Assembly: GCA_002382755.1 (NCBI GenBank)
Contig: DFZT01000031.1
Span: 1-15,036 of the forward strand
DNA length: 15,036 nucleotides
DNA from: Firmicutes bacterium UBA4049
Lineage (GTDB): Bacteria > Bacillota > Desulfotomaculia > Desulfotomaculales > Nap2-2B
Reading direction: 5' to 3'
Shown here: one piece after another, positions 1-6,466 of the stretch
How the letters are laid out: each line of letters starts with the position of its first letter
Numbering within the stretch: position 1 is the stretch's first letter
Notes under the pieces: generated by a model
The model's input: only the letters and a program-made list of their open reading frames with translations
Told to the model about the DNA's origin: nothing
Database searches by the model: none
Program-made: the position numbers and the translations under genes

Positions 1-838
1 CCGGATCAAGCGTATAAATTTTTGCGCCCGTTTCTTTGGCAATTATCCCGGCGGCTTTTGTGGAGTACTGAGGTTCTGCGAAAAGGGCTTTTACTTTTAA
101 TTGATTAACTTTTTTAATTATATCATTAAGATCTTTGGGGCTGGGTTCCGAACCCGGTTCGCGTTCTATTACGCCTGCGATATTAAGGTTGAATTCCTTT
201 GCAAAGTAGGGGAATGCCTCGTGGAAGGTAATAATATCGCGATTTTTTACACCATCCAACGCTTGATGCATTTTATCTCTTTCCACTTCTAAGTTCTTTA
301 TATATGCATTGGTATTTGCTTTATATCCGGCAGCATTGTCCGGATCTAATGCGGCCAATTGATTTCCGATGTTTTCTACCTGCAATATAGCGTTTGAAAT
401 GCTGACCCATAAATGAGGATTATCTCCCTCGTCTCCTGTTCCTTTGATCAATGGTATTCCTTTACTGGCGTCTATTATTTTCAGCTGCGGGAATTGTTGT
501 ATTACTCTATCCATGAAGGATTCCGCACCTGCGCCATTAACAATAAGAATCTGGGCCCCCTCGAGGTTTTTCATGTCATTAGGAGTAATGGCATAATCGT
601 GAAGGCACCCTGTTGTGGGCTTGGTCATATCGATAACTTTGACATTCGGAATATCCTTTGTAATATTTAAAGTAAAAATATACATTGGATAAAAAGAAGC
701 GGCGATTGTAGTGCTTTTTACTGCATTTTGTTCGGGAACAGCATTGTATGCTTGAGGACTGTTCTTTCCGCACCCGCTGAATAACAGCAAACCAATAAGT
801 AACAGCAACTCCGCTAAACTTAGAAACCTTAATTTCAT
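1..838 (-). CDS. Metal (Zn/Mn) ABC transporter substrate-binding lipoprotein, ZnuA/TroA family; C-terminus cut by the window edge
   Basis: Translating the reverse strand from the ATG at 838 gives 279 uninterrupted codons running off the window edge. A good GGAGG ribosome site lies just upstream. The N-terminus is a lipoprotein signal: basic KLR, a Leu-rich core and a lipobox-like FSGC with Cys23 as the lipid anchor. The mature part matches cluster A-I solute-binding proteins, which capture Zn2+ or Mn2+ outside the membrane and pass it to an ABC permease. The expected ligands are visible: His80 (LHDYAITP), His142 (NPHLW), His206 (TFHEAFPYF) and Asp278 in a final LDP. The EPGSEPSP segment (about 227-234) and AEPQYS (about 254-259) are also typical. 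No His-rich loop is seen, so Zn versus Mn cannot be decided. The ATPase and permease genes are probably downstream, outside the window. The gene is more AT-rich than the operons further along. Confidence 0.9.
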   Translation of the reverse strand, partial: MKLRFLSLAELLLLIGLLLFSGCGKNSPQAYNAVPEQNAVKSTTIAASFYPMYIFTLNITKDIPNVKVIDMTKPTTGCLHDYAITPNDMKNLEGAQILIVNGAGAESFMDRVIQQFPQLKIIDASKGIPLIKGTGDEGDNPHLWVSISNAILQVENIGNQLAALDPDNAAGYKANTNAYIKNLEVERDKMHQALDGVKNRDIITFHEAFPYFAKEFNLNIAGVIEREPGSEPSPKDLNDIIKKVNQLKVKALFAEPQYSTKAAGIIAKETGAKIYTLDP

Positions 839-856
839 AGATTTTCCTCCCTAAAA

Positions 857-891
857 AATTAGATGCAATTGCAACCCGTTTGCATCTAATT
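857..891. promoter_or_regulatory. Inverted-repeat operator candidate over the -10 and start site (metal regulator?)
   Basis: Two perfect 12-bp arms, AATTAGATGCAA (857-868) and TTGCATCTAATT (880-891), flank an 11-bp centre. Inside is a second dyad, TGCAA-N5-TTGCA (870-884), and a 10-bp palindrome TGCAATTGCA (864-873). The element overlaps the -10 and the expected transcription start of the metal-binding lipoprotein gene. Genes of this family are commonly repressed by Fur-family (Zur) or MntR-type regulators, so a metal-responsive repressor site is likely. The regulator itself cannot be named from the sequence. In RNA the arms could also form a hairpin in the 5' leader. Confidence 0.6.
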
Positions 892-916
892 ATACTTAAT
901 AATCATGATAGGTCAA
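889..916 (-). promoter_or_regulatory. Sigma-A promoter of the metal-binding lipoprotein gene
   Basis: On the reverse strand, TTGACC (911-916) and a perfect TATAAT (889-894) are separated by 16 bp. They lie about 50 bp upstream of the start codon at 838. The -10 overlaps the end of the inverted repeat at 857-891, so a repressor bound there would block transcription. Confidence 0.75.
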
Positions 917-1145
917 GTATAATTTTTTAACAATATAACTAGGAATAAATTAAAGATAAGGGGCAACCTTTGTGAGAAGCTATCTACTTGTATCTCCCCT
1001 TAAAAAACCCCCAACCCGCTGGGATGAACACCGGTCAAGCCTAAGCCTCTGATAACATGCTGTGATAAAGTCGACATGATATTAGAGCCTTTAAGGGGGA
1101 AAGGCAGGTCTGGGGTAGCGGTAGAAAAGCAAGTCCGATTTAATT
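917..1145. other. Gene-free intergenic region with nested inverted repeats; possible structured RNA or mobile-element remnant
   Basis: No protein-coding frame is convincing on either strand. The part from about 917 to 985 is plain AT-rich sequence. From 986 to 1134 there are nested complementary arms: ACTTG (986-990) with CAAGT (1130-1134); CCCCTTAAA (996-1004) with TTTAAGGGG (1090-1098); a short CCC-GCT-GGG hairpin (1015-1023); and a 12-bp stem, CTCTGATA-A-CATG (1047-1059) with CATG-A-TATTAGAG (1075-1087), containing one A.A mismatch and one G.T pair. The arrangement suggests a folded RNA about 150 nt long or the end of a transposon. I do not recognise a known riboswitch, 6S, SRP or tmRNA signature. 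Direction is uncertain. Confidence 0.3.
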
Positions 1146-1183
1146 AAAACAAGAGGCTGCCTTTTTCGGCAGCCTCTTGTTTT
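1146..1183 (-). terminator. Rho-independent terminator of the tig-clpP-clpX operon, possibly bidirectional
   Basis: A perfect 16-bp inverted repeat (arms 1146-1161 and 1168-1183) has a 6-nt loop and a GC-rich core, GAGGCTGCC/GGCAGCCTC. It lies 12 bp after the clpX stop. The arm ends give TTGTTTT on either strand, so it could also stop transcription arriving from the plus-strand side (917-1145). Confidence 0.85.
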
Positions 1184-1195
1184 GCAGCGTATTCT

Positions 1196-2449
1196 TTAAG
1201 CTGTTTCTTCTTTTCTCTTTTTCTTTCTTTCGGTTGTCACCAGGAGCGGTTTATCCCGCTTGGCGATGGTTTCCTTGGTGACGATGCACTTGGAAACGTC
1301 CTCGCGTGAGGGTATCTCGTACATCACTTCCAGCATGATCTCTTCGAGGATGGCCCTCAGGCCGCGGGCCCCGGTGTTTCTTTTCTTGGCTTCCAGGGCA
1401 ATCGCCTTGAGCGTTTCCTGCTGGAACTCGAGTGTAACGCCATCCAACTCGAAGAGTTTCTCGTACTGTTTGACCAGCGCGTTTTTCGGCTCGGTCAGGA
1501 TGCGGATCAGCGCTTCCTCGTCCAGGGCGTCTACCGTGACGATTATGGGCAGACGGCCGACAAACTCGGGAATCAGACCGTACTTCAAGAGGTCCTCGGG
1601 CATGATTTTCTTAAGGATGTCGCCGATGTTCTGTTCCATTTTTGACTGGAGTTCGGCGCCGAAGCCCATGGACTTTTTGCCGGTTCTGTTCTGGATAATC
1701 TTTTCTATGCCGTCAAAAGCCCCTCCGCAAATGAAGAGGATGTTTGTAGTATCCAGCTGGATGAATTCCTGGTGCGGGTGCTTGCGGCCTCCCTGAGGCG
1801 GCACGCTGGCGATTGTGCCCTCCAGGATCTTCAGCAGCGCCTGCTGGACGCCTTCGCCGGACACATCCCTGGTTATTGACGGATTTTCCGACTTGCGGGC
1901 GATCTTATCTATCTCATCTATGTAAATAATGCCCTTCTCGGCTTTCTCAATATCGTAATCAGCGGCCTGGATCAGTTTCAGCAGAATGTTTTCCACATCC
2001 TCGCCGACATAACCGGCCTCGGTAAGAGAAGTTGCGTCCGCTATTGCAAAAGGTACATTAAGCAGCTTGGCAAGTGTCTGAGCTAACAGGGTCTTGCCGC
2101 ATCCTGTCGGTCCGAGAATAACGATATTGCTCTTCTGCAGTTCAACATCGTCAACCTTGCCGCCCAGATTGATCCGCTTGTAGTGGTTATAGACGGCGAC
2201 AGACAGAGATTTTTTGGCGTCTTCCTGCCCGATAACGTACTGGTCCAGGAATTCCTTAATCTCTCTGGGTTTTGGAATATCCCCGATTTCCAGACTGAGA
2301 TCTTCATTTAGTTCCTCTTCGATTATTTCGTTGCAAAGTTCGATACACTCGTCGCAGATATATACGCTTGGCCCGGCTACCAGTTTTTTTACCTGGTCCT
2401 GTAATTTACCGCAAAAGGAACACTTCAGCTGCCCTTTTTCGTTAAACAT
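1196..2449 (-). CDS. clpX: ATP-dependent Clp protease ATP-binding subunit ClpX
   Basis: Encodes 417 aa, normal length for ClpX, the hexameric AAA+ unfoldase that recognises tagged or damaged proteins in the cytoplasm and feeds them to ClpP. The N-terminal C4 zinc-binding domain has CSFC (Cys10/13) and CDEC (Cys32/35). The AAA+ module shows Walker A GPTGCGKT (113-120), pore loop GYVGE (146-150), Walker B IIYIDEID (174-181), RKH loop (222-224) and sensor-2 GARGLR (360-365). The ClpP-docking IGF loop reads MGF (261-263), a conservative variant. The ATG at 2449 is chosen because it gives the family N-terminus [10 protein letters not shown] and has GAGGTG about 6 nt upstream. The in-frame GTG at 2458 lies within that ribosome site. 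Last gene of the tig-clpP-clpX operon, 42 bp after clpP, followed by a strong terminator. Confidence 0.97.
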   Translation of the reverse strand: MFNEKGQLKCSFCGKLQDQVKKLVAGPSVYICDECIELCNEIIEEELNEDLSLEIGDIPKPREIKEFLDQYVIGQEDAKKSLSVAVYNHYKRINLGGKVDDVELQKSNIVILGPTGCGKTLLAQTLAKLLNVPFAIADATSLTEAGYVGEDVENILLKLIQAADYDIEKAEKGIIYIDEIDKIARKSENPSITRDVSGEGVQQALLKILEGTIASVPPQGGRKHPHQEFIQLDTTNILFICGGAFDGIEKIIQNRTGKKSMGFGAELQSKMEQNIGDILKKIMPEDLLKYGLIPEFVGRLPIIVTVDALDEEALIRILTEPKNALVKQYEKLFELDGVTLEFQQETLKAIALEAKKRNTGARGLRAILEEIMLEVMYEIPSREDVSKCIVTKETIAKRDKPLLVTTERKKKRKEETA

Positions 2450-2491
2450 ACCTTTCACCTCTTTTTCCGTTTATTAACTTCCCGATCTTGC

Positions 2492-3076
2492 TTAACGCCT
2501 TATAAAAACCTCGTCTATGATTCCGTATTCCTTTGCTTCCCTGGCTGACATAAAGAAGTCCCGTTCGGTATCCTGGGCGACTTTTTCTTTCGGCTGCCCG
2601 GTGTGTTTGGCAAGGATCTCGTTTAGTATTTCCCTCATCCGCAGTATTTCACGCGCGTGTATGTCAATATCCGTGGCCTGGCCCTGCGCTCCGCCGGAAG
2701 GCTGGTGCAGCATGATCCTGGCGTAGGGGAGGGCGAACCGTTTTCCTTTGGCTCCGGAAGCCAGCAAAAACGATCCCAGGCTGGCGGCTTGGCCGAGGCA
2801 GATGGTCGATACGTCCGGCTTTACATATTGCATTGTATCATAAATTGCCATCCCTGCAGTCACTATTCCGCCAGGTGAATTTATGTAAAGATGGATATCT
2901 TTTTCAGGGTCCTCGGCTTCAAGGAAAAGCATCTGGGCGATGGCGAGGTTGGCGACATAATCGTCAATCGGCCCGCCTAAAAAGATGATTCTGTCTTTCA
3001 ACAGGCGGGAATATATGTCATAAGCTCTTTCCCCGCGGTTTGTCTGCTCCACAACAATCGGCACAAGTACGGACAT
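2492..3076 (-). CDS. clpP: ATP-dependent Clp protease proteolytic subunit ClpP
   Basis: Encodes 194 aa, the usual length. ClpP forms the double-heptamer serine protease chamber that degrades proteins unfolded by ClpX. The catalytic triad is visible: Ser99 in GQAASLG, His124 in MLHQPSGG and Asp173 in TERDFF. The N-terminus [12 protein letters not shown] is typical, with the propeptide nearly absent. The start is fixed by AAAGGAGG just upstream of the ATG at 3076. It sits between tig and clpX, the standard Firmicute order, with no separate promoter or CtsR-type tandem heptad seen in the 108 bp after tig. It is probably co-transcribed from the promoter upstream of tig. Confidence 0.97.
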   Translation of the reverse strand: MSVLVPIVVEQTNRGERAYDIYSRLLKDRIIFLGGPIDDYVANLAIAQMLFLEAEDPEKDIHLYINSPGGIVTAGMAIYDTMQYVKPDVSTICLGQAASLGSFLLASGAKGKRFALPYARIMLHQPSGGAQGQATDIDIHAREILRMREILNEILAKHTGQPKEKVAQDTERDFFMSAREAKEYGIIDEVFIRR

Positions 3077-3109
3077 CAGGATACCTCCTTTAGATAATCT
3101 ATTCCCCTT

Positions 3110-3169
3110 TTAGTTCTTTGTTTCTTTTTTTGCGCCGCAGAAAGAACATTTCAGCTTTCCTTTGGACAA
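3110..3169 (-). CDS. Possible 19-aa micro-protein resembling half of the ClpX zinc finger
   Basis: Between tig and clpP an ORF from TTG at 3169 to TAA at 3110 reads MSKGKLKCSFCGAKKETKN. The core KGKLKCSFCGA matches ClpX residues 5-15 ([11 protein letters not shown]) at 9 of 11 positions, including both Cys. An 8-base ribosome-site-like run, AGAAGGTG (7/8 to AGGAGGTG), lies about 6 nt before the TTG. It is in the same frame as tig, immediately after the tig stop. Over the ten best-aligned codons it differs from clpX at six bases, five of them synonymous, which suggests the peptide was under selection. It carries only two of the four zinc ligands. It may be a small translated protein able to pair with another finger, or a decaying partial duplication of the clpX 5' end. 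Confidence 0.4.
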   Translation of the reverse strand: MSKGKLKCSFCGAKKETKN

Positions 3170-3184
3170 TTTGCACACCTTCTT

Positions 3185-4531
3185 TTATTCCTGTTCCGGT
3201 TTGCTTTCCTGCTCCTCTTTTTCTTCAACTTTTTCTTCAACGGGTTCGGCTATCTTGCCCTGACTGACGATAAAGTCGATTGCCTTGTTAATCCTGATCT
3301 GTTCAACCAGTTTGCCGCGTCCCCTCTCTTCCACGGTTTTGCGGACCGTCTCAGTGCTCTGACCTATCTCGCGGCCGATCTTCTCGATCTCGGCCTCTAT
3401 CTCTTCCTCGCTGGGCTCCAGTTTTTCCGCCTTTGCTATCGCTTCCAGGACCAGGGTTCTTTTCACACTCTTTTCCGCCTCCGGCCTGAATTGTTTTCTC
3501 ATCTCTTCAACTGTTGAGCCGGTGTAGGACAGGTAGTCCTGCATGGAAACACCCTGCGTCCAAAGGTTCCTTTCTATATCCTGCGCCATCTCGTCAATGC
3601 GGCTCTCGAGCATTTCATCTGGTATTTCCATTTGGGAGTCTTCCACTGCCTTGCCGATCAAGGTTTGTTTGAAGACCGCGTCTGACCTGGTTTTGCTTGC
3701 CTGTTCCAGTTTATTCTTGATACTTGCTTTTAATTCTTCCAGAGTTTCAAACTCGCTGACGTCTTTGGCAAAATCGTCGTCAATGGGGGCCAGTTCCTTG
3801 CGTTTGATTTCTTTGACTGTAACCGTAAAAACAGCGTCTTTGCCGGCCAGATCTTCTTTGCGGTAGTCTTCCGGGAAAGTTACCTCGATATCCCTGGTCT
3901 CATCCCGCTTCATACCGATCATGCCTTCTTCCATGCCGGATATGAAAACGTGGCTGCCTATTTCCAGGCTGTAATCATTTCCTTCCCCGCCTTCGAAGGG
4001 GATTCCGTCAATTTTACCAAGAAAATCAATGGTCAGCAGGTCCCCGTTTTCTACTTCCCCTTCTTCGAGTGAAATCAGCCTGGCATGCGCCCGCTGCAGG
4101 CGTTCCAGTTCATTACCGACATCGTCATCCTTGATGGTTGTGTCCGGCTTGGGCGCTTCCAGCCCTGTATATTGACCCAAAGTTACTTCGGGTTTAACGG
4201 TCACCTTTGCCTTGAAAACAACCGGCTTGCCTTCCTCAACCTGAACCAGTTCAAGCTCGGGCTGGGCAACAGGCTCTATTCCGGTATCGCCCACCGCCAT
4301 AAAATAAGCCTCGGGAATTACCATTTCGACGGCTTCATCAACTAGCGCCTGCGTGCCTACATGTCTTTCGAAGATCATGCGGGGAGCCTTTCCTCGCCGG
4401 AAACCGGGTACGTTTACTTTCTTGACCAGTTTTTGAAACGCTTGGTCTAAGGCTTTGGAAAATCTCTCAGTTTCTACCTCGATTTCCAGCAGGACAGTAT
4501 TTTTTTCTATTCTCTCCGCGGTTGCTTTCAT
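3185..4531 (-). CDS. tig: Trigger factor (ribosome-associated chaperone and peptidyl-prolyl isomerase)
   Basis: Encodes 448 aa, in the normal range. Trigger factor binds the ribosome at the exit tunnel and shelters nascent chains. The N-terminal domain has the ribosome-docking signature GFRRGKAP (43-50). An FKBP-type PPIase domain follows around residues 155-245, recognisable by GDLLTIDFLGKIDGIPFEGG and later LEIGSHVFISGMEEGMIGM. The rest is the helical chaperone domain, ending in a very acidic Glu-rich tail (about 428-448). The start ATG at 4531 has AAGGGGGAGC just upstream. It is first in an operon with clpP and clpX. The reading frame stays open for 25 codons after its TAA, which is where the micro-ORF lies. 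Confidence 0.96.
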   Translation of the reverse strand: MKATAERIEKNTVLLEIEVETERFSKALDQAFQKLVKKVNVPGFRRGKAPRMIFERHVGTQALVDEAVEMVIPEAYFMAVGDTGIEPVAQPELELVQVEEGKPVVFKAKVTVKPEVTLGQYTGLEAPKPDTTIKDDDVGNELERLQRAHARLISLEEGEVENGDLLTIDFLGKIDGIPFEGGEGNDYSLEIGSHVFISGMEEGMIGMKRDETRDIEVTFPEDYRKEDLAGKDAVFTVTVKEIKRKELAPIDDDFAKDVSEFETLEELKASIKNKLEQASKTRSDAVFKQTLIGKAVEDSQMEIPDEMLESRIDEMAQDIERNLWTQGVSMQDYLSYTGSTVEEMRKQFRPEAEKSVKRTLVLEAIAKAEKLEPSEEEIEAEIEKIGREIGQSTETVRKTVEERGRGKLVEQIRINKAIDFIVSQGKIAEPVEEKVEEKEEQESKPEQE

Positions 4532-4569
4532 CTATGCTCCCCCTTGTTATAAATATACCCGTTGTTTTG

Positions 4570-4597
4570 ATTCTAATATACTCCTAATAACTGTCAT
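4570..4597 (-). promoter_or_regulatory. Candidate sigma-A promoter of the tig-clpP-clpX operon
   Basis: On the reverse strand, ATGACA (4592-4597) and TAGAAT (4570-4575) are spaced 16 bp apart. Each has five of six consensus bases. They lie about 40 bp before the tig start. No CIRCE or CtsR operator was seen here. Confidence 0.5.
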
Positions 4598-4618
4598 TTG
4601 GTAGTATTATTAATTATG

Positions 4619-4644
4619 GCTTTATAACCCAGCTTTATAATCCA
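4619..4644. repeat. Two tandem 13-bp repeats upstream of the tig promoter
   Basis: GCTTTATAACCCA (4619-4631) is followed directly by GCTTTATAATCCA (4632-4644), 12 of 13 bases identical. The pair begins about 22 bp upstream of the putative tig -35. Possible activator or repressor sites, or chance in AT-rich DNA. Confidence 0.4.
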
Positions 4645-4714
4645 GAATTATATTCTACATTAATTGGAGCAATCCTTCAACAGAAAAACCCTCCCGGGAT
4701 TAAAAAAAACAGCC

Positions 4715-4770
4715 AAAAAAAACAACATGCCGGCCCCTTGAAAAAAATGTGTTTTATAAGGACGCCGGCA
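4715..4770 (-). terminator. Rho-independent terminator of the por/nuo operon
   Basis: On the reverse strand, 25 bp after the porB stop, a stem pairs TGCCGGC...CCTT (4770-4758) with AAGG...GCCGGCA (4739-4728). It has one bulged G and one G.T pair, and is followed by a run of eight T (4722-4715). It separates the redox operon from the tig operon. Confidence 0.85.
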
Positions 4771-4795
4771 GTATTTTCAGGTAAGTAAAACAAAT

Positions 4796-5719
4796 TTATA
4801 ATTGTGCTTTCATTTTCAGCTTGTCATAGTCCGCAGTTACCCTTTCCTGTATCTGCGAGATCAGATCAGGAGTCAGGTGGCGGAACCTCCCCTGGGGTTT
4901 CAGATAATCGCTGACGGGTTTTAATTCGGGCACGTCATGCGTTATCCGGTATTTGCCGTCTTCCACTTCGTAAAGGGGGAAGACCCCGCTTTCTACGGCC
5001 AGCCGTCCGATCCAGATGGCCTTGTCGGGCGGTATCCGCCAGCCTGTCGGGCATACGGCAAGAACATGCACATACGCCGGCCCTTTTTTCCTGGCCGCTT
5101 TTTCGACCTTGCTAAGAAGGTCAAACGGGTAGCTGGCGCAGGCTGTGGCCACATAAGGGATGTTGTGCGCGGCGGCTATTTCCGGCATGTTTTTCTTCCA
5201 GGTCAGCTGTCCCGGCTTCACTTTTCCGGCCGGCGAGGTTGTGGTGGAAGCTCCGAAAGGTGTCGCCGAAGATCTTTGAATGCCTGTATTCATATAAGCT
5301 TCGTTGTCATAACACACATACAGGAAGTCGTGTCCTCTTTCAAGAGCCCCTGACAGGGCCTGTAGGCCTATGTCGCTTGTTCCTCCGTCGCCGCCCATTC
5401 CAAGGAATACCGTGCCCTTGTCGGGGAGTTTGCCTTTTCTGATCAGGGCTTTCGTTCCCGCTTCGGCGCCCGAAGCCACTGCGGCGGCATTTTCAAAAGC
5501 CACGTGGATCCAGGGAACCCTCCAGTTGGTAAACGGCAGGGGCGAGGAGATTATTTCCATGCACCCGGTGGCGCTGGCCACGACCACATTGTTGCCCAGG
5601 GCTTTGGCGACCATCCTGACGGCTAAAGCCTCGGCGCAACCCTGACAGGCCCGGTGACCGGGGGCAAAATATTCTTTTTTGGTTACCAGTCGGGCTGAGT
5701 ATACATTAAACGATTCCAT
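4796..5719 (-). CDS. porB: Pyruvate:ferredoxin oxidoreductase (pyruvate synthase), beta subunit
   Basis: Encodes 307 aa. The beta subunit binds thiamine diphosphate and the proximal [4Fe-4S] cluster of the CoA-dependent, reversible oxidative decarboxylation of pyruvate to acetyl-CoA and CO2. Cluster ligands are visible as HRACQGC (Cys25/28), Cys53 in ATGCMEI and Cys194. The diphosphate/Mg motif is GDGGTSDIG (110-118) through CYDNEAYMNTG (136-146). The sequence ALSGALERGHDF and the QRSSATPFGA stretch are typical of PorB of the four-subunit enzyme, although substrate choice among 2-oxoacids cannot be proven. The start at 5719 has a purine-rich GGAGAGGAGAAAG run upstream. It is the last gene of the operon and is separated from porA by three diaphorase genes, an unusual arrangement. 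Confidence 0.93.
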   Translation of the reverse strand: MESFNVYSARLVTKKEYFAPGHRACQGCAEALAVRMVAKALGNNVVVASATGCMEIISSPLPFTNWRVPWIHVAFENAAAVASGAEAGTKALIRKGKLPDKGTVFLGMGGDGGTSDIGLQALSGALERGHDFLYVCYDNEAYMNTGIQRSSATPFGASTTTSPAGKVKPGQLTWKKNMPEIAAAHNIPYVATACASYPFDLLSKVEKAARKKGPAYVHVLAVCPTGWRIPPDKAIWIGRLAVESGVFPLYEVEDGKYRITHDVPELKPVSDYLKPQGRFRHLTPDLISQIQERVTADYDKLKMKAQL

Positions 5720-5740
5720 TATCTTTCTCCTCTCCTTCGG

Positions 5741-6454
5741 TTAACGGCAGTCGAGGCATACTTCGAAGCGTTCCTTGGGCAGTTTGGTGATCTTGCTGAA
5801 ATAGTCAAGCTGCTTAACCGGCGCAAAATAACGTCCGCATTTAGTACATTTCTGGAGTTCAAACTTTGTATTCCAGATTTCCCTGACGCCGTTTTCTTCC
5901 TTTAAAGGTATAACATTGACAGGGCAGACGTAGGAGCATGATCCGCAGGCAATGCAATCCACAGGAGATTCGCCGAAAGGAGTGGTCACCTTTCTGGTCA
6001 CGCCCCGGCCCTTGAATCCGATGGCCGATACACCGACCACTTCCCGGCAGGTCCTAACGCACTGGCCGCAGAGGATGCATCCTTTGTCCCGCTTTTTAAA
6101 ACGGGTGTCTTTCACGCCAAGATCGCCGGCAATCTTCCTCAAAACGGGCGCATACGGGTTGCGTGCCAGGAGCAGTTCAATAACGAACCGGCGGACGTTG
6201 TTCACTCTGGGTGTTTCTGTCCGCACTTCCAAACCTTCGGCGACTTCGTAAATACAGGATGCTACCAGTTTGGTTTTTTCCCTGCTGCCTATTTCGACCA
6301 TGCAGAGCCGGCAGGCCCCGTAGGGGGCGAGTTCCTCGTGGCTGCACAGGTTGGGAATGTATATGTTGGCGTCATGTGCGGCGTCAAGTATGGTGCTCCC
6401 CGCAGGGGCGGTAATTTTTCTTTCATTTATTGTTACAGTTACTGTATCTGCCAT
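5741..6454 (-). CDS. NuoG/HoxU-like iron-sulfur subunit of an NADH diaphorase
   Basis: Encodes 237 aa, about the length of HoxU and far shorter than full NuoG. The N-terminal plant-type [2Fe-2S] domain has Cys37, Cys48, Cys51 and Cys67 (LCSHEE, GACRLC, VASC). A ferredoxin-like domain with two [4Fe-4S] motifs follows: CILCGQCVRTC (126-136) and CIACGSCSYVCP (167-178). The HxxxCxxCxxxxxC cluster of NuoG is absent: residues 85-125 contain no Cys. The C-terminus adds a Cys pair 203/206 and another at 233/236, which could hold zinc or iron. It probably carries electrons between the NuoEF flavin module and the Por subunits, like the N-terminal part of HydA in bifurcating hydrogenases. The ribosome site GGAGG sits right at the nuoF stop, with a gap of 12 bp, so coupling is likely. 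Confidence 0.88.
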   Translation of the reverse strand: MADTVTVTINERKITAPAGSTILDAAHDANIYIPNLCSHEELAPYGACRLCMVEIGSREKTKLVASCIYEVAEGLEVRTETPRVNNVRRFVIELLLARNPYAPVLRKIAGDLGVKDTRFKKRDKGCILCGQCVRTCREVVGVSAIGFKGRGVTRKVTTPFGESPVDCIACGSCSYVCPVNVIPLKEENGVREIWNTKFELQKCTKCGRYFAPVKQLDYFSKITKLPKERFEVCLDCR

Positions 6455-6466
6455 ATTTGTTCCTCC

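Noticed and set aside
579..773. 64-codon reverse-strand ORF at the left end
   Set aside because: It is a shifted frame of the metal-binding lipoprotein gene, whose true frame is open from 838 to the window edge.
911..917. GGTCAAG as a CtsR half-site
   Set aside because: It is only a single heptad, lacks the tandem copy, and is simply the complement of the TTGACC -35 element in front of a metal-uptake gene.
1260..1796. 178-codon plus-strand ORF opposite clpX
   Set aside because: It is the antisense shadow of a clearly conserved gene and shows no domain of its own.
3110..3187. Stop-codon readthrough or recoding extending trigger factor into the CSFC peptide
   Set aside because: The frame is shared, but there is no slippery or selenocysteine-type signal, and an independent ribosome site precedes the TTG, so separate initiation or a remnant is simpler.
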